Source: Diospyros lotus (Eukaryota > Streptophyta > Magnoliopsida > Ericales > Ebenaceae). From it: 64,000 nt of DNA. The translations under genes and the position numbers were made by a program. The notes beneath the pieces were generated by a model that searched no databases, was not told the origin of the DNA, and worked only from the letters and a program-made list of their open reading frames with translations. Shown here one piece after another: positions 42,801 to 55,167 of the stretch. Each line of letters opens with the position of its first letter. The first letter of the stretch is position 1. The stretch lies in NCBI RefSeq assembly GCF_014633365.1, contig NC_068344.1:13531669-13595668 (forward strand). Reading direction: 5' to 3'.

Positions 42801-43160
42801 CTTCATTCGAATGTGCGAGCAAGGATATTCGAATGTACGCTTAGTTTTCCTTGGCCTCTTGGATCATTCGAATGAATGCAAAGCTCATTCGGATGAATTT
42901 CATGCTTTACTGTTCATTGCACGGTGATTTCTTCTTTCATTCAAATGCAATAGTACTCTTATTCGAATGAATTTCTAATTTTCCTCTTGACTTCCTCTTA
43001 CATTCGAATGACTTGAGAAGTATTCAAATGTTATTATTTTCATCCGAATGATTTTGGGAGAATACGAATCACCTTGAGTTCTTGAGTTGTTTCTTATTCG
43101 AATTACTCAGCCTTCATTCGAATAGCTTTTCTTTCTTCCTCAATTACATTCGAATGACTT
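42797..43160 (-). mobile_element. Athila-like LTR fragment joined directly to pol
   Basis: It matches 26311-26660 almost base for base, including the order of ATTCGAAT boxes, then diverges after CATTCGAATGACTT. At the left it meets the end of the protease with no gag, leader or primer site, so a deletion has fused LTR to pol. Confidence 0.85.
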
Positions 43161-44877
43161 GACTACGTCTGCAACAAGAGAATGCTCGTATCTTCATTGC
43201 TTGATTTTCCTTCCCAAACATGTCCATCACAAAGGATCTGGGTTCAATCCAAGGTCCCTTGCCGAACTTCTATCGGATGTTCCGAGTTTGCCGAGCGGCT
43301 TAGCACCAGATCAACCAAGGAATTAAGGTTAGCATGCATGCCTAGCACCGAGCTCACACGTCAGAACGCATCCAAGAGTATGAGAAGGATCGAACCATTG
43401 CGCTTGGTCATAATTGAGTAGGCCTGTTTGGGAAGGTTGCCTACAGCCCTATTGGGTCTTTTTCAGGCTTGTCCGATGCAAGGGATCTAGGTTAGACATA
43501 TGACTTCCCACCGAATTATCATCGGTTGTTCCAAGTTTGTCAGGAGGCTTAGCATTGGATCCGCCAAGGAGTCAAGGTTAGCTCGCGCGCTTAGCACAGG
43601 ACTCAAGCATGGGATCCAGGTCAACTTATCGGCATGGCATCGGAACATACCCGGGATTCTAGGAGGGTACGCGGTCTTAGCGCCAGATTACAATTTGTCA
43701 TGCCAAACCTTTCAGGACTTGAGCTTTTCCTTTCCTTAACTGACATGGCTCCATTAAGTTTGGGAGTATCACTGCCCATCCTATCTTCGTGCCATAGTTC
43801 CTGCATCACATTTTATGATAACAATATATATATATATACAAATATATGATGCATAAGAGATTTATATGGCTTGACTTATAAGATTGCCTTCATTCACAAG
43901 AATACAAAAGGGATATATTCTTTTATTCATTTTGGAAATGTTACAATGTATGACAAAACTTTAAAAAGAAAATACAATTAGTCACATAGGGGGGAGGTAC
44001 TCTTCGAAATGTACCACCCCTGACATTTTGCTTGTTGCCTCTCTTAGCAACATCGGTAACATGCACGTTTCAGGTCTCGACACTTCACAACTTTGTAAGG
44101 CCTTCACATTTTGTAACTCTGTATGGCCTTTCCAGGCTCGACCAAAACTTCTCTTCTTTCTTTCTTAGTGCGCTCGTGATAGCCATTTTTCAAAACGCCG
44201 AGTCCCGCTCTTGAACTGCTCGAGGGTGAACTTTCTTATTGCAAAGATCGCTTCCTTGGTGGGATTTAGTCAACAAGACTTTTGATGATTTCAATGGGAA
44301 CAATGAAGGAGCAATCCTGAGGCGTCATTAAATTGCTCTCGTTCCTTCAGAGAATATCTAATTGGGAGCCCCATTAGCGTCCTCTTCTATGAATGGATCC
44401 GAGTAATTTCTCTTTGCAGCTTGGACCTGTCTCTTTTTCTTCTCACTAGGAAGATTCCATATCTTCACTTGTGCAGCACACTTGTTGTCTCGGGCCAGCA
44501 TGTTTGCGAGGGAGGGAGTTGATAAGTAGGTGGGGATGCTTCTCACCAGATGCTTGAGAATTATGATAAGAATGGCGAGAAGACCATCATATGCCCTCTT
44601 GTGCCCTAACACCCTATCCATTTAAAATCCATCGTGGATTTCCTTGCCACACTTTCGCCTGTCGAGATTGCACAGGCTCATTCCCAAGTAGTTCCACTGC
44701 TCTTTTCCTGGGATCGTTCAACGCATCATCCTTTCTCTGGTTGCCCTTATTTCAATCACCTCTATCACCATGGTTGTACCGAAGTGGTTGCTCCCCACCT
44801 GTTGGCTTTTGTCCCCAACCATTGGTTGGAACGTGGATTTAGCTTGCCAAATTCAAACATATCCAATTTTCTTTGGC
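43161..44877 (-). other. Degenerate interior of a Tat-like element, left part
   Basis: No recognisable domain. Two diverged copies of a phrase built on CGGATGTTCCGAGTTTGCCG with GGCTTAGCACCAGATC and AAGGTTAGC lie at about 43240-43400 and 43490-43620. A frame at 44621-44358 (minus, 87 codons) has no family I recognise. It is continuous with 47761-49341 once the LINE is removed. Confidence 0.4.
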
Positions 44878-44889
44878 TAGTCAATTATT

Positions 44890-47710
44890 AACAGGCAAAG
44901 CTATGGAAGTGGTGGATGTGATGATTAGGAGAAAAATTAATATTATATGCCTTCAAGAGACGAGATGGGTAGGGAAAAAAGCAAAAACTTTATCAGAAAC
45001 TGGATATAAAATATGGTACACAGGAACTGATCGAGCGAAAAATGGAGTAGGGATTATTATGGATAAAAGCTTAATAGATGAGGTAGTGGATGTAAAGAGA
45101 ATAGGGGATAGGATTATTATGGTGAAGATTAGTCTAGGAAGAATGACTATGAATATCTTTAGTACATATGCACCACAAGCGAGGTTAGGTGATGAGATAA
45201 AAGCAAAATTCTGGGAGGACCTAGAGGGACTCATACAAATAATACCAAGAGGAGAGAAAGTGATTATAGGAGGTGACTTAAATGGGCACGTGGGTAGAGA
45301 CGAAAACGGATATAGAGAGGTACATGGAGGGTATGGATTCGGGGAAATTAATAATGAGGGTAAATCTATCCTAGATTTTGCTATGGCATATGGGCTCATT
45401 ATAACCAATACTAGGTTCAAAAAACGGGACGAACACTTAATCACATATAAAAATATCACCTCAAGCACCCAAATAGATTACTTCCTCATGAGACAAGAGG
45501 ATCAGTTATGTTGTAGGAATTGTAAGGTGATACCGGGAGAGTGTTTGACTACTCAACATAGACTTCTAGTACTTGACGTCCAAGTAAGAAATTGGAAGAG
45601 AAAAAATCACATAAAACAAAATCCAAGAATCAGGTGGTGGAATTTAAAAGGGGAGAAACAACTAATCTTCAAAGAAAAATTAAGGGGTAGAAGAGAATGA
45701 AATGGAGAAAGACAAACAAACCAAATGTGGAAAGAAATGGCTAATGCTCTGAGAAGCACGGCAAAGGTAGTCCTTGGAGAGACAAATGGTAGAGCCCCTA
45801 ACCTTAAGGAGTCTTGGTGGTGGAATGAAGAGGTACAATTGGAAATTAAAAATAAGAAAACTTGCTATAAGGCGGTATATCAATGCAACAATGAAGAAAA
45901 TCAAAAAAATTATAAAGAAGCAAAAAAGGCAGCAAAAAGAGCTGTTAGTGAAGCAAGGTTAAAAGCATATGAGAATCTATATAAACGACTTGATACAAAA
46001 TATGGAGAAAGGGATATATATAAATTAGTTAAAGCAAGAGAAAGAGAAACACGGGATTTAAATCAAGTGAAATGCATAAAAGATGACAATCAAAATGTTT
46101 TAGTAAATAAGGGAGCGATTAAGGAGAGATGGAAGGAGTATTTCACAAAATTATTCAATGATGGTGGTGACACAAGAGTTAGGTTGGGACATCTTAGTAA
46201 CACCGAAGGGAATGTGAGCTATACATTCTATCGACGCATAAGTTCAAATGAAATAAGGCAAGCATTAAAAAAGATGAAAAATCATAAGGCAGTGGGACCA
46301 GATAATATACCAATAGAAGCATGGAAATGCATGGGAGAAGAGGGCATCTCCTGGCTAACGCAACTATTTAACGCCATCCTTAAATCAAAAAAGATGCCAG
46401 ATGAGTGGAGGAAGAGTACTTTGGTTCCTATATACAAGAACAAAGGAGATGTTCAAAACTGTGAAAATTATAGAGGAATTAAGTTAATAAGTCATACCAT
46501 GAAACTCTGGGAGAGAGTAATAGAGCAGAGGCTCAGAAAGGAAACAAAGGTGTCAGAAAATCAGTTTGGTTTCATGCCTGGTAGGTCAATAATGGAAGCT
46601 ATATATTTATTGAGGCGTCTAATGGAAAGGTATCGGGATCATCAAAATGACCTACATATGGTGTTTATAGATCTAGAAAAGGCCTATGATAGGGTCCCTA
46701 GAGAAGTATTATGGAGGGTTTTAGAGAAGAAAGGAGTCAAAATAGCCTATATACAAGCCCTTAAGGACATGTATCATGGTGTAGAGACAAGGGTCAGAAC
46801 ATGCGGATGGGATACTGAACCATTTACAACTACAATAGGACTGCATCAAGGTTCTGCACTAAGCTCATACTTATTTGCCCTAGTAATGGATGAACTCACT
46901 AAAGATATTCAGACAGATGTGCCATGGTGTATGCTATTTGCAGACGACATAGTGTTGGTGGATGAAACAAAAGAATGAGTGAACACTAAGCTTGAGTTGT
47001 GGAGAAACAATTTAGAATTTAAGGGATTTAAATTAAGTAGAAATAAAACAGAATATATGGAATGCAAATTTAGTAAAAATGCAAGAGTGGATGATGTTAT
47101 AATAAAATTAGAAGACCAAATCTTACAAAGAAAAGACCATTTTCGATATTTGGGATCAGTGATTCAAAAAGATGGAGAAATCCACGAGGATGTCGCACAT
47201 AGAATTAAGGCAGGTTGGCTAAAATGGAGAAATGCATCGGGGGTGTTATGTGATGGTAAAATCCCATTAAAATTGAAAGGAAAATTCTATAGGACAGCTA
47301 TAAGACCAGTCTTGTTGTATGGCTCATAATGTTGGGCACTCAAATACCAGCATGAGCAAAAGACGAGTGTAGCGGAGATGAGGATGTTAAGATGGATGTG
47401 CGGACATTCAAGGAAGGATAAAATTAAAAATGAAGTTATTCGTAATAAGGTAGGAGTAGTGCCAATCGAGGAGAAGATGAGAAAGACTAGACTAAGATGG
47501 TTTGGTCATGTGAGAAGGAGACTAAGAGACGCTCCTGTGAGGAGAGTTGATGAAATGGAACAATTAGTCACAAAAAGAGGTAGAGATAGACCCAAGAAGA
47601 CTTTGGGAGAGACATTAAAATTTGATATGAAATATATGGATCTAAATGAGGATATGACAAAAGACAGAAATACATGGAAGTCTAGAATTCATGTAGCCGA
47701 CCCCACATAG
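44890..47710 (+). pseudogene. LINE polyprotein: AP endonuclease and reverse transcriptase, three in-frame stops
   Basis: One reading frame spans the whole element. The endonuclease part has INIICLQETRWVGKKAKTL, NIFSTYAPQARLGDEIK, VIIGGDLNGHVGRDENGY, TQIDYFLMRQED and TTQHRLLVLDV, which include the catalytic E, D-x-N and the terminal H. The RT part has [97 protein letters not shown] and the active site [12 protein letters not shown]. The C-terminal region includes [15 protein letters not shown] and WFGHVRRRLRDAPVRRVDEM. The frame is broken only by TGA near 45698, TGA at 46976 and TAA at 47327; there is no frameshift. Confidence 0.93.
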
Positions 47711-47748
47711 TGGGATAAAGGCTGGATATGTTGTTGTTGTTGTTGTTG
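44890..47748 (+). mobile_element. RTE-type non-LTR retrotransposon (LINE), nearly complete
   Basis: A perfect 12-bp target duplication TAGTCAATTATT (44878-44889 and 47749-47760) and a 3' (TTG)n tail mark a target-primed insertion. The body is 2859 bp and starts inside the endonuclease domain (LTGKAMEVVDVM), so the 5' end is slightly truncated. It is the younger layer: it interrupts the degenerate Tat-like interior. A second, 380-bp copy lies at 6243-6622. Confidence 0.95.
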
Positions 47749-47760
47749 TAGTCAATTATT

Positions 47761-49320
47761 CAATTTGATCTCACTTCGCTCATGGCGTGCTTCAGATATC
47801 TCTTATCTATTTCTCATTGTTCAGACTCCAGGTGCTCAAAAGGTTGAGAATGCTCGAAGTCTCTGTTTGCCCGAAATGTATGTTAGCCCGAACGACTGAA
47901 TTTATTAGGAAGATCGTTGGCCAAGAACAAGCTTTTCATGTTTACCCAGGGGTTGAGAGCTTCCACAGTAGCATCCTTAGAGCGGTTAAAATACTACCAG
48001 AAGTGAAGTAGCTCTTCTAGAAATTGTATTCGGGACTTCTGTCAAGAGCTATGACTAGGCTGCAATCTGCGATGATACTGGGAATTTGGTTCGAAGCTTG
48101 ATATGTAGCAGCATGCTGCCAAAGGCAGATGGCTGCAAAGGCTAAAACTTAATACCGGTCGAAGCAGCCCCACTATAATGTTTCATCACCTCTTCATGTC
48201 TTCCATGTTGAAAAGCTCCGTTCCCTTTATATTGGCGATGCAAAAGTTCACAATTTGTTACCGCAAACAGAATCGACGCCTCCTTCGTACTGCTTCTATA
48301 CTTTGCTTCAGGGGATCTCAATAGCTTTTACTTTTTCAAAAAATCTTGAACCACCTTAGGCCTTCCCAACTGGAGGTAGGGCGTGGACATCAAATGCCAC
48401 CACCACAGCCTTATGGCGGATTTATCGTATTTGGGTCCATAATCAACTCTATTGTTATCACCCACTGCCATAAAGAAATTCTCTTTGGCCTAGATGAGGG
48501 TCCACTCATAAAGTTGAATCACCTCTTCATATCCCTGAAGGGTGAGATGAGCTCCTCCCTTCAAAGGTTATATACTGAGCCGCCCATGACGGTCTAGCAA
48601 TCGACAATTATACATCGCAGACCTTAGGTCAACCCCTTATTCCTTCTTGGGGTCGTACTTTCTGCATATCCTTCTTTAACTAATCATTTTTCATACCCTC
48701 TTAGGTATTTTGACTATCTCATTCTGATCCGCTTGCTTATATTGCCCCAACTTATGTCTCTTGGAGACCCTCAATAAATCGATTCAAGCAATGACGATTC
48801 TGAAGAAGTTGTCGAGTCTTTCAGCTAACTGCTTCTAGGTATCTGCCTCAGTCTCTCGACTATCTCACCCTTAACGGTATGCTTGTAAGGGAACAGTTGG
48901 ATAATCCATGCTCGAGCTCCTTAGGGGTGTGCTTCTTGGAGACACTCCATGGACTGGCTTAGGAAATGATGATCCGCGAGAGGCGGTTGCGACCCTCTTG
49001 TTAGCAATGTAGAAGAGTTTCCTTTAGCGTTCTTGTTATGCCCTGAACGCGTCGTGATCCTTTCTCAATCTCTTGTATTTATGGAGCAAAATAGTTGCTA
49101 GTACTCGATTAATGACTATGGGATGACCACGTTCACTAGAGGACTTCCTTCTAGGACCATCGAAGGTTTCTGGAAGCCCATACTAGGGAACTCACTCGAC
49201 AAGTATACCCTCTTCCCCAGCCCCCTAACGGGGTGCATTGGCTCTTCTTATATTACCCAACTGATATTTGACGCTTAGCATACTTGGTTGTCTTCCTCAT
49301 AGATTTCAGCTTCTTGTTTG
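47761..49320 (-). other. Degenerate interior of a Tat-like element, right part
   Basis: No protein domain is recognised on either strand, although the primer site and LTR at 49321-49342 show that gag should lie here on the minus strand. Probably a heavily decayed or non-coding derivative. Confidence 0.4.
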
Positions 49321-49341
49321 TTTCCCATAGACGACACCAAT
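49321..49341 (-). other. Primer-binding-site region of the decayed Tat-like element
   Basis: On the minus strand the LTR end GCCACTACA is followed by ATTGGTGTCGTCTATGGGAA, matching the sites at 688-708 and 22777-22797. Confidence 0.7.
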
Positions 49342-49435
49342 TGTAGTGGCTCAAAAAAAATCACGATAATAGAATTTATAGAGAGGGAAAGCTAGAGTCG
49401 AGGCAAAGCGAGGTCGACAATTGGCAGGGAGTTTA
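49342..49435 (-). mobile_element. LTR of the decayed Tat-like element, inner piece
   Basis: It starts TGTAGTGGCTC beside the primer site and is cut after 94 bp by a family C solo LTR with target duplication GTTTA. It resumes at 53338. Confidence 0.65.
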
Positions 49436-52400
49436 TGTTAGTGTAGGTGCTCTAGACCCAATCAGATTAGGCATGTTGTACACTGACAATTGTAATCATG
49501 TTTATTATTTGAATAAGGAGCTGTTCAAATTCACAAGAAGTCATTCTATTAGTTTCTTATTATTATTGTAATAACTGAATGAAACTAAATAGAAGTCCAA
49601 ATGATGTATACTGTGATTAATCTATAAATATGTGAGATGATGCATCACAGTTTCTAAACATCATTAAATGTCTCAAGTCGTAGCAATGTTAAGAATTGAC
49701 ATTGACAATTGCGATAAGACTTGTATGTGCTATATTTTTTGCTATGTGATAGTAATTGAGGTCTCACACCCATAGGTATGGAGATGCCTAAACAAGTACA
49801 TAGGTGACCAATGTTGGAGAATATGTCACTAGACATGACTTGCCATGAGAATCCATTTTCGTTACATGTTGATGGTATTCTCATACGAGATGGGTGTAAC
49901 TAATCCTTGGACCTGAGGTTGTCACGGTCATCTCATAAGAAGACTAGTATGCTTTGACATCATTTTGATGGGCCTAGATAGAGGCTGCATGTAACACCCA
50001 GAATTTTATAGGAGTAATATTTTTTAAAGAAGATAAGATGGATTCAGGATTAAAGAAGGAACGGGTGAATTTCAGGCGAAATGTAATGCCTTTTAGGAAA
50101 TTTCGGGCAAAAGTGTAATTTTTTTAAAAAAATTGGAGATCATTTTAGAGCCAAGAATGGTACCCAAAAGTGAAGGAGCATTGTAAGAATTATAGGAAAT
50201 GGAGGAATAGCATTTTAAAGGCTAAAAGTGGGATTCTCAAAGTTACGAGGGGTAAAAGTGCAATTTATGAAAACTTTGGGGGACCAAACTGTAATAACCA
50301 CAAAATTAACAAAATATCAGCCCAAAATATCAGCCATGAGCTAATCATGAATGGCCAAGTGTCCACCCTAGGTGTCACAATTGGATTGGTTGAAATCTTA
50401 TAATTAGGGGTGTAATGATTATAGGAGTAATGATTATGGGTGTAATGATTAGCACAAATCTCATGATAATGCACAAATCTCTATGCATACATGGCTTAAT
50501 GATAAAGGGTGTAATGATGGAGCACAAATCTCCATGTGAATGCACAAATCTCCATGAATACGTGGCTTAATATGAAAAATCTCATGATGAGTTCTTATCC
50601 CAACGCGACACGTGGCGCGATTGGATTCGTTGAAATTGCCTATTAATATAAGGCTTTGGGGGAATGATTTTGGGGCACCAAACGAGAGAAAAATAAGGAT
50701 ATTTTGAGAGAGGAAACTTTGCCAAAGAAGGAGGAAAACTCTGCCCAAAAAAACAAAAGAGATACTAGTTTCGTTAGGAAATCTGCGCGTCATTGGAATC
50801 TGGGCCCAAGTCACTAGAAAACAGCGAGATAAGTTCCGTTTTATTTTATAATCCTATAGAGGGAAGAAAGAGGGAGGTGTAGGAACAAACGAGGGTTAAA
50901 TCGGAGTTAAAATGAAGGAGAAAAGCCCGAAAAACTGAGTTGTTGTCGGCCACACGTGAGGGCACGTGAGACCCCCCCCCCCTCTTGGCCTACAAGTTTG
51001 TAGAGTTAACCCTATTTTAGTTACCTATAACCCTATATAAAATATGTTGAGTTGGTTTATGAAACTTGTGATATTTGCAGAAAACCATTCTCGAACACTG
51101 GGAACAGTGCACCGACAAGCCAAACCAGCAAAGTGAGTGTTTCTTGCATACTTTTGCTACATCCCGGTCACTTTGGCTTCATTGGGTAAGGGTGTTGGCT
51201 TGCATATCATGCCTTTGTGGCTTACACATCATATTTTCCCTTGGTTATGCATATTCCTTCTGTTTTGTCATATATCATGTTCGTGTTGGTGACTGTGGCT
51301 AGTTGTTGGGCCATCATGGAAGATCTCGTGCTCTTACGGTGAGCCAGGGGTGACTATGATGACCACGGGGGTGATTGGAACACCCTAGCATTGCTACCAC
51401 AGGGGTGGATTTCATAATAGCATTATTGCATTTGCACGAACATATATTTCTTTTTCTGATTCACTCACTTAGATGTAATTATCTAACTCGGGTGTTTCAT
51501 ACCCTTGGGACATTCAACATCCCAGCTTTATCGGAAGTATCAAGTGTTTTAGGTTCCTGATCAAAGAGTGGGCAAGGAGGTGGAGTTTCGCTAGCTTTGG
51601 GATTTTGGTTTCATTATGTACCATTGTAACCTAAGTAATGTATTGTGAATAGCAGCTAGGGTACTCAGGGTTGTAAGAGGTGTGTGTATGTGGGTGTCTT
51701 ACATCTGTACCTACAATGATGTGTTGAGTCATTTTTGGAATGTAGGAAGTTATGAGTATTTTTTGTACTTGGTAATGAAATCTAGTGGAAACCCCCTTAT
51801 ATAGTTTTGGTTAAGCTTTCAGGTTCGATCCAATGCTTCCATTGGTAAGGGTTTGCAATAATGCCCATAGGTAATTCATTATTAGCATAAAATGAATATC
51901 TTAATGCTTCTTTGTGTATTTGAAAAGTGGGGCGTTACACTGCATGTGGGCGATCATTGGGCATATCGCGAGGCTTATGGAGATGGGTGCATAGCCAAGA
52001 TGGGACTCGTCTATCCCTTGATAGAGGATGATGTATCTAAGGCGCCTTCGATGGATATTCACTTTAAATCCATGGCTATGGTGAAAGAGATCAATAAGGA
52101 GTTATTGATTCACTTTCTATTAAGTGAAGATATCCGAATGACCGAAGAAAAATTCATGTGATCATAATCAAGCAACACATCGCCATACTTGAGATCACAT
52201 AGGATACATTGATGAGAGGATCAAATTACACGGTAACCATGCTCGTGAAAGGTTATTTACGGATTATGAATCCTTCTGAATAATTGGGTAGGCATGATAC
52301 CTTGCTGAGGTCAATCTTGTCTTATATGTTCGTACCGACACATTGTCAACATATTCGAAAGCCTAATGAGTCATGCGCAATAGGCACAATCCCTGATTTA

Positions 52401-53332
52401 AACCAGGAGAGCGGATATATGGTTAAGTGAGACACTTTGGTAAGAAGTTATGCCATCGTAGGTTCTTACGGAAAAAGAATAAATAGACGTAATGACGTCG
52501 ATATGACGAGGGGTCGTTATAAAGGAAAAAGTTTCCTAAAATGACAATTGATTAAATTAGGAAGGAGTTTCTAATTTAATAATTTCTATTTGTTAGAGTG
52601 GCAAATAGAAAATAATATATATTTGGGCTTAAGTTAATATTTGGACTAAATTGGATTTGGAACAAATATTAAATTAAATATTATATTTGGACTAAATTAG
52701 ATTTGGGCCAAATATTAAATATTATATTTGGGCTAAATTAGATTTGGACCAAATATTAAATAATAAATATTTGGGCTTGAATTAGATTTGGGCTAAATAT
52801 TTTATAAATAGATTTGGGCCACTAATTATATTTCTAGTTAGAATAGGATAAGTCCACTTAAGATTCTAGTTTAACTATGATTAATGGGCTAACCCAATCC
52901 CTTAGGCTTTAAGAAACCCTAGGATATTTACTCTATAAATATCCCTTTATGGGTTGCCCAAAATTAATGGTTGGTTGTGTGGTTTTTCAAGAGTTGAAAA
53001 ACGAATGCCATTCACTCTTTTCCATTTCTTTTTGGCATCGATTTGAAACGCGAGTGTTCTTTTCCATCCATACACAGGTCGCAAAAAGGAGAAGGAGCTA
53101 GCACTCCTATTCCGCTCTCCTTGCCAACGAACGCGTGCCACGCATCACAAGTTAGAGGCCAGACGCTTGGACGGCTCGAATACACTAATGACTAAAAAAT
53201 CTAAAGGTTAGATTTATTTTATTTGTATGTGAATGATTTAATTTCAACGTTGATCCAATCACCAAGATCGAGGCAAGGTTCAAAATTTTTGAACTACGCT
53301 GCTTATCTCGTAGCGATCTTTCTTTACTTTCA
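49436..53332 (+). mobile_element. Solo LTR, family C, copy 2, split by a family A solo LTR
   Basis: It starts TGTTAGTGTAGGTGCTC and ends TTACTTTCA, with perfect target duplication GTTTA (49431-49435 and 53333-53337). Without the nested insertion it is 1942 bp, close to the 1998 bp of copy 1. A plus-strand CTCTATAAATATCCC promoter-like box lies at about 52931. The same box is in copy 3. Confidence 0.92.
49990..51939 (+). mobile_element. Solo LTR, family A, intact copy (1950 bp)
   Basis: Ends are TGTAACACCCAG and GTGGGGCGTTACA, with perfect target duplication CTGCA (49985-49989 and 51940-51944). It interrupts family C between GGCCTAGATAGAGG and TGTGGGCGATC, which is continuous at 25750-25780 in copy 1. 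A plus-strand ATTAATATAAGGCTTTGGGG promoter-like region lies at about 50641-50661, aligned with the one in the 17997 copy. Confidence 0.95.
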
Positions 53333-53337
53333 GTTTA

Positions 53338-55100
53338 TCGGTGGAGATAGGCATTAGGTGGCTCGATCCTCGATGAACTGACTAAGGTCTTGGCCGGACC
53401 TCTGAGGGTACCTTTAGTATCGCTCGGGATTGACCTTCTGTGTGCTTGGGACATATCTGCGCTTACAAGCACAAGTTAGAAGGCACGCGGGGATTCCTCA
53501 CCCGTGTATGTCCTCCGATACTTAAGTTAGTATTAGCAAGAAAGCAACTCAATAGACAAATGAAACATGCTATTATCGAATATGGAACAATTATACCTTT
53601 CCTATCGAGAGAGGGTTGATCATGATACTATTACGGGGTACCAGGGATGGACCTGCACATTAGTGGTAATTGGACGGGCTTAAGAGGAATCCCTCTCAAA
53701 GGGCCGGACAACTTAGGGGGCTCTCCGAGAGAAGGTAGGTCTCACGGAAGACTGCCGAAACAAGGTCTCGATCCCTAAGGGACTTGCTCGGCAATGCCCG
53801 GGTTAATATAATGTTCATGAGTACGATTCCTTATGTAGTGTGCATGTGGCTAAGATACATGTTGTGGTAATGCTTGCATAAGCTCTATGTACATTCATAT
53901 ATAATAAGGGATTACCATTGGATTGCGGTGGAAAGGCATAGGCTTACCATGTGTTTGATGACAAAGGACTCGCAGGCCTACTATGAAAATATCCCTTTAG
54001 CATGCATATATTTATATACACATTACTTTGCATATAAAGTGCCCACGTGACCATACAGGTGAAACATATACATATATATACGTATTGTATATCAAAGCGT
54101 TCCCTTGGCCAAACTCGTATGCCCCATGTGTTCACACACACACCCATACATATACATATTGGTACTCATGGAGAGAAAACAGAGAGCGAGAGGGCAGTTG
54201 GGGGAGCTCTTCCCGAAAGACCTCGGGAAGAAACCTCCCAAGAGAAGGCGAAGGTCTCTCAGAGAGACCTCGACAGGAGGTCTCATCGAGAGATATGGTC
54301 GAGAGAGAGAACTTGCGGAGGGACTAGGGAGAGCTGCGGAGAAGATCAAGTAACCACGAGCCATGGCCGAGATAGCTGCTTGGCTTTCCAAGAAACCCAA
54401 CGCCACACCTCCGAGGGGCTCTGCTTCTTTCGGCGATGACGCGACCACCAACCCAAGAGCGCTGCCACCATTACCGAGAGCTTGACGCCTTTTACCGAGA
54501 GAAGCTGCGGAGAGGGAGCTGTAGCGGGGAGCAGCGTGCCACCGCTTTTGAGAGACGTCGAGGGAGTTGTTGCTCTTGCCGAGAGATGCCACCACCTCTA
54601 GAAGAGATGCTGATCTTCCATCTTCTTGTCGGGATAGAGCTGTTGCTCTGCGAGATATGAAGGGCCTCTCCGAGAGAGGGCCTACACTTCCGCTTCTTTG
54701 TTGAGGGAGAACTCTGAGAGAGGAAAACCTCTCAGAAGGGCTCAAAGGCCTCTCCGAGAGAAAAGGCTGAGAGGGGGAATCCTCTCCTAGAGAGGAAAAT
54801 CTCTCTCGAAGAGAGATTGATAGAGAGAAAGCAAGAGAGACAGAAAGAGCACAGGAGGGAAGGAGGAGGCGATGAACAGTAGGCTCCCCCTCCTTTTTTT
54901 TGACCCCTTGACTTTGCTATTTATAGGGGAGACCTTCCCACTTTTGCCCTCTTAAATCCTATATTATTCGTTTGGCCTCTGATTTAAATAATTTCTTCGC
55001 CGTTCAACCAATCAAATCAAACGTCAAATTTTTCAAATTTTATTCTCTAAAAGCATTAATTGAACCATCCTAGGTTTATTATTTCCTTGGATCCTCGATC
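53338..55100 (-). mobile_element. LTR of the decayed Tat-like element, outer piece (right edge uncertain)
   Basis: It continues the LTR started at 49342. It has GTCCTCCGATACTTAAGTTAG at about 53509, like the GCTTAAGTTAAATC block of the 12690 LTR, and a minus-strand TATAAATAGC box at about 54917-54926. The stretch 54180-54860 is very rich in GAGAG/CTCTC and gives long accidental frames (for example 217 codons at 54745-54092). The right end must lie before the primer site at 55150-55167; I cannot fix it exactly. Confidence 0.5.
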
Positions 55101-55149
55101 ATTCTCAATTTCCACTAGTATCCCTGAGTCTCCAATCGAGGTTTTTGCT

Positions 55150-55167
55150 AGTTTGCTCTGATACCAA
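55150..55167 (-). other. Initiator-Met tRNA primer-binding site
   Basis: On the minus strand, just after the LTR end GGGGTGTTACA, the sequence reads TTGGTATCAGAGCAAAC. TGGTATCAGAGC is the standard complement of the initiator-Met tRNA 3' end. It shows that the LTR at 55169-62803 is a 5' LTR rather than a solo copy. Little or no interior is visible beyond it. Confidence 0.85.

Noticed and set aside
44953..45468. 171-codon minus-strand frame
   Set aside because: It is antisense to the LINE endonuclease, which has clear catalytic motifs on the plus strand.
54092..54745. 217-codon minus-strand frame rich in Ser/Arg/Leu
   Set aside because: It arises from a GAGAG/CTCTC-rich low-complexity LTR stretch, overlaps open frames on the other strand, and matches no family I recognise.
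55150..55167. Possible tRNA gene fragment
   Set aside because: Only the 12-base complement of the initiator-Met tRNA end is present, next to an LTR: a primer-binding site, not a tRNA gene.
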